From positions 1-57,772 of the forward strand of contig JAGAQG010000068.1 of the NCBI GenBank assembly GCA_017622875.1: DNA of 57,772 bases, in the 5' to 3' direction. This DNA is from Lachnospiraceae bacterium. Its GTDB lineage: Bacteria > Bacillota > Clostridia > Lachnospirales > Lachnospiraceae. Shown one piece after another: positions 52,254 through 57,772 of the stretch. Position 1 is the stretch's first letter. Every line of letters begins with the position of its first letter. The position numbers and the translations under genes are program-made. The notes below the pieces were generated by a model that had not been told where the DNA came from, searched no databases, and saw nothing but the letters and a program-made list of their open reading frames with translations.

Positions 52254-52427
52254 TTATACAAACTTATTCAATTCCTCGTCATATTCATAGTCAATACTTG
52301 CAAGCTTCTCTTCGATTTCATCTTTCGCAACATGAAAATCCTCGCAAAATGCATCCAGGCTTGGGAACTCATCCCGAAGCTTCGTATTTACAAAGCTTAA
52401 CAGTATCATTGGCTGGTTTGGCAGCAT
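52254..52427 (-). CDS. DUF4250 family protein
   Basis: This 57-residue peptide reads MLPNQPMILLSFVNTKLRD, then EFPSLDAFCEDFHVAKDEIEEKLASIDYEYD. The pattern from PNQPMILLSFVNTKLRDEF to YDEELN matches DUF4250, found widely in Lachnospiraceae and of unknown function. AAGAGGATGAACT precedes the ATG. It lies 14 bases downstream of clpB on the same strand. Confidence 0.88.
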   Translation of the reverse strand: MLPNQPMILLSFVNTKLRDEFPSLDAFCEDFHVAKDEIEEKLASIDYEYDEELNKFV

Positions 52428-52441
52428 AGTTCATCCTCTTT

Positions 52442-55024
52442 CTACTGGACTTTCGCGGTCAAACTGTCACCTTCCACTGTAATGACGATGGTATCACCAG
52501 TAGACACATCTCCCTGTAAGATAATCTTCGCAGCGAGAGTCTCTACATATTTCTGTACATATCGTTTCAATGGTCTGGCTCCGTAAACCGGGTCATATCC
52601 ATGGTCTGTTATATAATCTTTCGCTTCTTCCGTGATTTCCAGATGAAGCTCTCTGTCTGACAGACGTTCATTCAAATCTTTAAGCAACAGATTGATAATG
52701 CTACGAATATCAGATTTTGTCAATGGTTTGAACAAAATTGTTTCGTCCAGACGGTTTAAGAATTCCGGTCTGAAATGAGCACGTAAGTCTGCCATGACTG
52801 CATTTTCCGCCTCAGGAGTAATCTCTCCGTTTGCATCAATTCCTTCCAGAAGATAGGAAGAACCGATGTTGGATGTCATGATTAGAATCGTATTCTTAAA
52901 GTCAACGGTACGTCCCTGAGAGTCTGTGATTCGTCCATCATCCAGTACCTGTAACAATACATTAAATACATCCGGATGTGCTTTTTCAATTTCATCAAAC
53001 AGTACCACGGAATATGGTTTTCTGCGGACTGCTTCTGTCAGCTGACCGCCTTCTTCATATCCTACGTATCCTGGAGGCGCTCCGATCAGACGGGATACGG
53101 AATGTTTCTCCATATACTCACTCATATCGATACGCACCATGTTGCTCTCATCATCGAAAAGACTTGCGGCAAGTGCTTTGGCAAGCTCTGTTTTACCTAC
53201 ACCTGTCGGTCCTAAGAATAGGAAGGAACCGATTGGTTTTTCAGGGTCTTTGATGCCCGCCTTGGAACGGATAATGGCTTCTGTTACTTTGATAACGCCC
53301 TCCTCCTGTCCGATGACACGTTTGTGAAGCTCTTCGTCCAGATGAAGTGTTTTATTTCTTTCGCTCTCTGTCAGCTTCGCTACAGGAATTCCTGTCCAAC
53401 GGGAAATAATCTTTGCGATTTCTTCATCTGTCACACTTTCATGAACCAGTGTCATTTCCTGATTTTTAATCTTTTCTTCTTCGATTTCCAGCTGTTTCTG
53501 TAACTGCGGCAGTCTGCCATACTGTAATTCCGCAGCCTTTTCCAGATCATAGTTTCTCTGAGCCAGCGCAATTTCCTTATTCATGGCTTCGATATCTTCA
53601 CGGAGTTTGGAAAGTTTTTCTACGCCGGATTTTTCATTGTCCCACTGAACTTTCTTCACATTGAACTCATCGCGAAGCTCTGCCAGCTCTTTCTGGAGCG
53701 CGTCCAGACGCTCTTTGCTCAAATTGTCGGTTTCTTTTTTCAGTGCAGCTTCTTCAATCTCCAGCTGCATGACTTTACGCTGTAATTCATCCAGTTCTGC
53801 CGGCATGGAATCCAATTCTGTCTTAATCAGTGCACAAGCTTCATCCACAAGGTCGATTGCCTTATCCGGTAAAAATCTGTCAGAAATATATCTATGAGAC
53901 AAAGTCGCTGCTGTAACCAGCGCACCATCTGTAATTTTTACCCCATGGAATACTTCATAACGTTCCTTCAGTCCACGAAGAATGGAAATGGTATCTTCTA
54001 CCGTCGGTTCATCTACCATGACCGGCTGGAATCTTCGTTCCAGAGCAGCATCTTTTTAAATATATTGACGATATTCATACAATGTTGTAGAACAGATACA
54101 ATGCAGTTCGCCTCTGGCAAGCATTGGCTTTAACATATTGCTGGCATCCATGGCACCATCACTCTTTCCGGCACCGACGATCAGATGCAGCTCATCAATG
54201 AACAGAATAATCTGTCCGTCGCTTTTTCTGACTTCTTCCAGAACTGCTTTTAAACGTTCTTCAAATTCACCACGATATTTTGCACCTGCTACCAGAGCGC
54301 CCATATCTAATGCAAAAAGCTTCTTATCTTTCAGTCCTTCCGGCACATCCCCACGTACAATACGCTGTGCAAGACCTTCTACGACCGCTGTTTTACCAAC
54401 ACCCGGCTCACCGATCAGAACCGGATTATTCTTTGTCTTTCTTGATAAAATGCGGACCACATTTCGGATTTCACTGTCACGCCCGATGACTGGGTCCAGC
54501 TTCTGTTCTCTGGCACGTTCTACAAGATCGTAACCATATTTATTTAAGGTATCGTAAGTCACTTCCGGATTATCACTGACAACTCTCTGGTTTCCGCGCA
54601 CTGTGGAAAGTGCCTGCAGGAAACGTTCTCTGGTAATGCCATATTCCTTGAAGAACTGCTTCATGGATGGACTGGTCTCTTTTAGCATGCTTAAGAACAA
54701 ATGCTCTACGGAAACATATTCGTCTCCCATGGCTTTTGCTTCGTCTTCTGCATTGATCAGCGCTTTGTTCAGATACTGTCCTACATATGGCTGTCCGCCG
54801 GATACTTTGGTACGCTTCCCGATATAATCATCTAATCTGTTCAGGAAGTGCTCTTTGTTTATTTCCATCTTTTCGATCAGCTTTAAGATCAGGCTGTCTT
54901 CCTGGTGTAATAAACTATAGAGTAAATGTTCCTGTTCGATTTCCTGATTACCGAAATCATATGCAACCTTTTCCAAGTTATTGATTGCCTGGATTGATTT
55001 CTGTGTAAATTTACTGATGTTCAT
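52442..55024 (-). pseudogene. clpB: ClpB disaggregase interrupted by one in-frame stop codon
   Basis: The two parts form one frame of 861 codons, the normal length for ClpB. The N domain is at 1-145. The first AAA+ domain has GEPGVGKT at 205-212. A coiled-coil middle domain follows, then a second AAA+ domain with GPTGVGKT, and the C-terminal domain. Codon 323 (54056-54058) is TAA where family members have Glu in [12 protein letters not shown]. The frame continues intact after it. The preceding motif is also altered: [12 protein letters not shown] against the usual GATTLDEYRKYI. A CIRCE site lies upstream. The product would be truncated in the first ATPase domain unless the base calls are wrong. 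Confidence 0.9.
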
Positions 55025-55086
55025 AAACTTGACCTCCTGTAATTTTCGTGCTTAAGTTTTTCCACATAGTCAACATAACACTTTTG

Positions 55087-55113
55087 TTAGCACTCGTCAA
55101 GGTCGAGTGCTAA
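55087..55113 (-). promoter_or_regulatory. CIRCE operator (HrcA) upstream of clpB
   Basis: TTAGCACTC-N9-GAGTGCTAA is a perfect match to the CIRCE consensus. It lies 62 bp upstream of the clpB start, so heat-shock control by HrcA is expected. Confidence 0.95.
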
Positions 55114-55146
55114 AATATTTTATTAAGAATTTATAAACAATCCTTT

Positions 55147-55198
55147 GGTTAAGAATCGGTTAAGGGACCTCACATTTTGGCAAAGACCCGGTTAAGGG
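55147..55198 (+). promoter_or_regulatory. Direct repeats GGTTAAG, OmpR/PhoB-type operator
   Basis: GGTTAAG occurs at 55147, 55158 and 55190. The last two extend to GGTTAAGGG. Spacings of 11 and 32 bases keep the sites on one face of the helix. Seven-base direct repeats with 11-bp period are the form bound by OmpR/PhoB-family response regulators. They lie just upstream of the promoter of a small membrane peptide. Confidence 0.6.
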
Positions 55199-55211
55199 CT
55201 CTTTCGTCTTA

Positions 55212-55240
55212 TTGAACCCAAAATTTCCTTTTGCTAGAAT
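55212..55240 (+). promoter_or_regulatory. Promoter of the small membrane peptide
   Basis: TTGAAC (55212-55217) and TAGAAT (55235-55240) are separated by exactly 17 bp. The closest GGTTAAGGG copy ends 13 bp upstream of the -35, a typical activator position. Confidence 0.75.
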
Positions 55241-55301
55241 GCATTCAGAGTAAAAAACTATCTATATCGTGGTAGTTTTATAATTTGGGAGGAGAAAAAT
55301 T

Positions 55302-55448
55302 ATGATGAATTTATTAATGTACCCAATCGTAGTGCTGTTCGCTCTTTTAGGCGGTGGCTCTTCAATTGCAATTATGGTTTACCTCATTGTGGTACTTGCA
55401 CAGAAAATTAAAAATAAAATCAAGTACGGAGCATCTCTGTACGATTAA
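55302..55448 (+). CDS. 48-residue single-pass membrane peptide
   Basis: This is a small protein with one long hydrophobic segment covering about residues 7-33, broken by GGGSS, and a basic tail (QKIKNKIKYG) ending in SLYD. GGGAGGAG lies eight bases before the ATG. It has its own good promoter, upstream direct repeats and terminator, so it is very likely expressed. I do not recognise the family. Possible roles are a small stress or envelope regulator, or a toxin-like peptide; neither can be shown from the sequence. Confidence 0.85.
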   Translation: MMNLLMYPIVVLFALLGGGSSIAIMVYLIVVLAQKIKNKIKYGASLYD

Positions 55449-55489
55449 TCAGCCAATCCCTAATCCTTATTATTTAATCATAGCAAAGG

Positions 55490-55518
55490 CCATCAGTCTC
55501 ACTAGCTGGTGGTTTTTT
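55490..55518 (+). terminator. Terminator of the small membrane peptide gene
   Basis: CCATCAG and CTGGTGG pair, with one G-T, around TCTCACTAG and run into TTTTTTGC, 41 bases past the stop. Confidence 0.85.
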
Positions 55519-55545
55519 GCTGTCCGAAATTTTCCCTGAAAACGT

Positions 55546-55574
55546 AAAAACTCCCGCAGCTTTCGCCGCGGGAG
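55546..55574 (-). terminator. Terminator of the TRAP operon
   Basis: CTCCCGC and GCGGGAG pair around a short loop, followed by TTTTTACG on the minus strand, 23 bases past the dctM stop. Confidence 0.88.
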
Positions 55575-55597
55575 CAGATTATTTCTAATAAGATTTC

Positions 55598-56899
55598 TTA
55601 TACCATACCCATTAACATTGGAAGTCCTAAGGATACCGCTGGAACATAGGTAACAAGAATCAGACCGATTAAGATAAATGCATAGAACAGTAACATGTAA
55701 GGCATAACCTTTCCAAGTGTTGTTCTGCCTACCTTAATGGCAACGAATAATGTGTTGCCAACTGGCGGTGTGATGTTACCGATACATAAGTTGTAAACGA
55801 TAATCAGACCAAAATGAATTGGATCCATACCAAAAGTTTTCACGATTGGCAGGAATAATGGTGTAAAGATCAGAATCGCTGGTGTTACGTCCATGAATGT
55901 ACCTGCGATTAAGAGGATCACGTTCATAATGAGCAGGATCACGTACTGGTTATTTGTAAGTCCTAACAGTGCAGCGGAAATAGCCTGTGGAATCTGTGTG
56001 AATGCCATAACCCATCCAAGGATGTTGGATACACCAATTAAGAAGATAACCATGCCGGACATCTTTGCGGAATCAACAACGATCTTCCAGCAGGATTTTA
56101 AGTTCAGGTTCTTATAGCAGAAGCCAAGAACCAGAGAATATACAACTGCGATTGCAGAACCTTCTGTAGCTGTAAATACACCAGCGATAATACCGCCGAT
56201 AACTACAACGATCAGGGATAACGCAGGAATTGCTGCAATTGTCGCTCTTCCTAAGTTTGCCCAGTCAAATTTGCCCGGAAGACCTTTGTAGCCTTTTCTC
56301 TTCGCAAGGATGATTGCTGCGATAACACATGCAAGCGCCCAGATAATACCTGGAACATATCCTGCAAGGAACAATGCTGCTACAGATGTACCACCTGATG
56401 CTAAAGAATATGTAATCATCGCATTGGAAGGTGGAATTAAAAGTCCTGAAGGAGCAGATGCACCGTTTGTTGCTGCACCGATCGCCGGGTCGTAGCCCAT
56501 TTCTTCTTCACCTTCCAGTACCATGCTTCCTACAGCTGCTGCAGCCGCGGATGCAGAACCGGAGATTGCTCCGAAAAGTGCGTTTGCACCTACATTTGTT
56601 ACAAGGAGCGCACCTGGTAATTTACCGAGGATTGCCATAACGAAATCTACAAGTCTCTTTGCGATACCACCCTGGTTCATAAAGTTACCGGCCAGGATGA
56701 AGAATGGAATCGCTGTCAGAGAGAATTTGCTCATACCAACGAATGTTCTCTGAGCTGCTGTTAAAACTGATACATCTAATGGTACCGTCTGTAAAATTGC
56801 TGATAAAGATGCAATTGCAATTGCGTAAGAAATTGGCACGCCAATAACGAGCAGCACTGCCATAACAACTAAAATGATCAATAATGCCTGAATTGCCAT
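55598..56899 (-). CDS. dctM: TRAP transporter large permease (DctM-type)
   Basis: This 433-residue membrane protein is the channel of a TRAP transporter for organic acids. It has 12 or more hydrophobic segments and family blocks such as IGVPISYAIAIASL, GAISGSASAAAAAVGS and NLCIGNITPPVGNTLFVA. The start at 56899 is preferred for its AGGAGGCACAG site; the open frame upstream overlaps dctQ and lacks one. The dctQ stop lies just before it. Confidence 0.93.
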   Translation of the reverse strand: MAIQALLIILVVMAVLLVIGVPISYAIAIASLSAILQTVPLDVSVLTAAQRTFVGMSKFSLTAIPFFILAGNFMNQGGIAKRLVDFVMAILGKLPGALLVTNVGANALFGAISGSASAAAAAVGSMVLEGEEEMGYDPAIGAATNGASAPSGLLIPPSNAMITYSLASGGTSVAALFLAGYVPGIIWALACVIAAIILAKRKGYKGLPGKFDWANLGRATIAAIPALSLIVVVIGGIIAGVFTATEGSAIAVVYSLVLGFCYKNLNLKSCWKIVVDSAKMSGMVIFLIGVSNILGWVMAFTQIPQAISAALLGLTNNQYVILLIMNVILLIAGTFMDVTPAILIFTPLFLPIVKTFGMDPIHFGLIIVYNLCIGNITPPVGNTLFVAIKVGRTTLGKVMPYMLLFYAFILIGLILVTYVPAVSLGLPMLMGMV

Positions 56900-56900
56900 A

Positions 56901-57446
56901 TTACTGCTGTGCCTCCTTTGCTTTTTCTTCTTCCACATGCTTGATTGCCTGTGCAACTTCATCATCAACTGTTGCGCCCATTTTACCTGTCGCAAGTTCA
57001 ATGATATTGATGATTGTATAAAGTGCGATCAGAACACCACATACCGGCATAACTACATAGAATACACCGATTGGTACTCCGAGGGAAGATGTCATCTGTC
57101 CCATAGCAAGGCTTGTGATCTGCACGCCACCGTATACTAAGATAACGATAGCGAAAATGCATGCGATAATTTCTGCGAAAATACCAAGCACCTTCTGTAC
57201 TGCAGGTTTGGATTTTTCTACAAGAATTGGAATATTCATATGGCCTCTCTCACCTGTAACGAGCGCTGCGCCAAAAAGAGACATCCATGCAAATAAATAG
57301 CCAACTAATTCTTCTGACCATGATGATGGATTACTTAACACGTAACGTGTGAAAACCTGCCAACAGGTAAGGAGTACCATTGCGATAAAGCTTACACCGG
57401 CAAGTACGTTCAGCACTTTATCTAATAATTTTCTAAGCTGCCTCAT
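56901..57446 (-). CDS. dctQ: TRAP transporter small permease (DctQ-type)
   Basis: This is a protein of about 181 residues with four hydrophobic segments. It has the DctQ pattern WQVFTRYVLSNPSSWSEELVGYLFAWMSLFGAALVTGERGHMNIPILVE, then a charged C-terminal tail. The start at 57446 has AAGGAGGGTATT. It bridges the binding protein upstream and the large permease downstream. Confidence 0.92.
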   Translation of the reverse strand: MRQLRKLLDKVLNVLAGVSFIAMVLLTCWQVFTRYVLSNPSSWSEELVGYLFAWMSLFGAALVTGERGHMNIPILVEKSKPAVQKVLGIFAEIIACIFAIVILVYGGVQITSLAMGQMTSSLGVPIGVFYVVMPVCGVLIALYTIINIIELATGKMGATVDDEVAQAIKHVEEEKAKEAQQ

Positions 57447-57456
57447 AATACCCTCC

Positions 57457-57772
57457 TTATTCTGCTGCTGATGGATACATTGCATTGTATTCCTGGATCT
57501 TAGCGTAGATTGCTTCTAATGTTTCATTTCCGTTTATCACTTCTTCATGTAATGGAGCACATGCCTCCTGGAATGGAGCTGTATCCGGATAAATGAACTC
57601 GACGCCCTGATCATTCTGAGCTTTTTCTTTGGCTGCTTCTACAGCCTTTGTCCATTCTTCTCTCTGAACCTGATTCAGAAGTTCAAATCCTTCATCAAAG
57701 ATTGCTCTTTCTTCTTCTGATAAGCCTTCAAGGAATGCATAGTTTCCAAGGAGAATATCCGGTACCATCTGG
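57457..57772 (-). CDS. dctP: TRAP transporter binding protein DctP, C-terminal part
   Basis: Only the last 105 or so residues lie in the window; the gene runs off the right edge. The segment LGNYAFLEGLSEEERAIFDEGFELLNQVQREEWTKAVEAAKEKA matches the C-terminal helices of DctP-type solute receptors. It is followed after ten bases by dctQ, confirming the operon order P-Q-M. Substrate (a dicarboxylate, sugar acid or sialic acid) cannot be told from this fragment. Confidence 0.88.
   Translation of the reverse strand, partial: QMVPDILLGNYAFLEGLSEEERAIFDEGFELLNQVQREEWTKAVEAAKEKAQNDQGVEFIYPDTAPFQEACAPLHEEVINGNETLEAIYAKIQEYNAMYPSAAE

Noticed and set aside
54056-54058. Programmed readthrough or selenocysteine at the clpB stop
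   Set aside because: The codon is TAA, not TGA, no SECIS-like hairpin was noticed, and no ClpB family member is known to use recoding here.
54020-54060. Frameshift between the two clpB parts
   Set aside because: The two parts are in the same frame; reading through the TAA gives the expected [17 protein letters not shown], so it is a nonsense codon, not a frameshift.
1-57772. CRISPR array, rRNA genes, classical riboswitches, prophage structural genes
   Set aside because: No regularly spaced repeat-spacer array, no rRNA signature and no riboswitch core was noticed; the only phage-like gene is the ORF6N protein.

Overview
The window looks like a chromosomal segment of a low-to-middle GC Lachnospiraceae bacterium, probably Blautia-like. 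This is inferred from gene content and order: the scfA-scfB (SCIFF ranthipeptide) pair beside recJ and a TIGR04086 membrane protein, the apt-rel-MBL hydrolase-hemZ-HD-hisS row, YesMN-controlled CUT1 sugar transport, DUF4250, two-subunit class I fumarase, and Gram-positive style ribosome binding sites, CIRCE and LexA boxes. No species call is made.

Layout. (1) 1-2.8 kb is a scarred left edge: 23-bp tandem repeats resembling an insertion-sequence end, an ORF6N phage-type gene, a LexA/SOS box, a split chromate transporter pair, and a truncated Rpn/PD-(D/E)XK fragment. (2) 2.9-5.6 kb is a ferrous iron operon: feoA, feoB and a FeoB-associated Cys-rich membrane peptide, behind DtxR-type operator repeats. 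(3) 5.7-7.7 kb holds galM, a sirtuin and tRNA-Gly(GCC). (4) 7.7-13.2 kb is a LacI-regulated ribose-type sugar ABC operon ending in an SGNH esterase. (5) 13.2-24.4 kb holds housekeeping and stress genes: pepF, a LUD protein, DUF1294, a self-repressed RND pump with TetR, fumarase, a C26 amidohydrolase and hisS. (6) 24.4-30.1 kb is a conserved core: HD-GYP, hemZ, MBL hydrolase, rel, apt. (7) 30.2-43.5 kb is a glycan-utilisation locus apparently inserted between apt and recJ: YesM/YesN, substrate-binding protein, two permeases, a GH36-like glycosidase, an AllA-like cupin and a 1382-residue modular surface glycosidase. No transport ATPase is present, so a shared MsmX-type ATPase is inferred. (8) 43.7-48 kb holds recJ, the SCIFF precursor and its radical SAM maturase, and a TIGR04086 gene bracketed by an unusual palindromic element and an inverted half copy. 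(9) 48-55 kb holds a CorC/HlyC protein, a CwlC-like amidase, a MATE exporter, DUF4250, and clpB interrupted by one in-frame ochre codon. (10) 55-57.8 kb holds a 48-residue membrane peptide behind direct-repeat operators, and a TRAP transporter cut by the window edge.

The most unusual signals are the interrupted clpB, whose stop codon sits among other first-position changes compatible with G-to-T; the 167-bp palindromic element with its inverted half copy; the SCIFF locus with a perfect hairpin between precursor and maturase; the RND pump with a coiled-coil insertion of about 320 residues; and the direct-repeat-controlled small membrane peptide. All assignments come from reading sequence and family knowledge; no database search was run.
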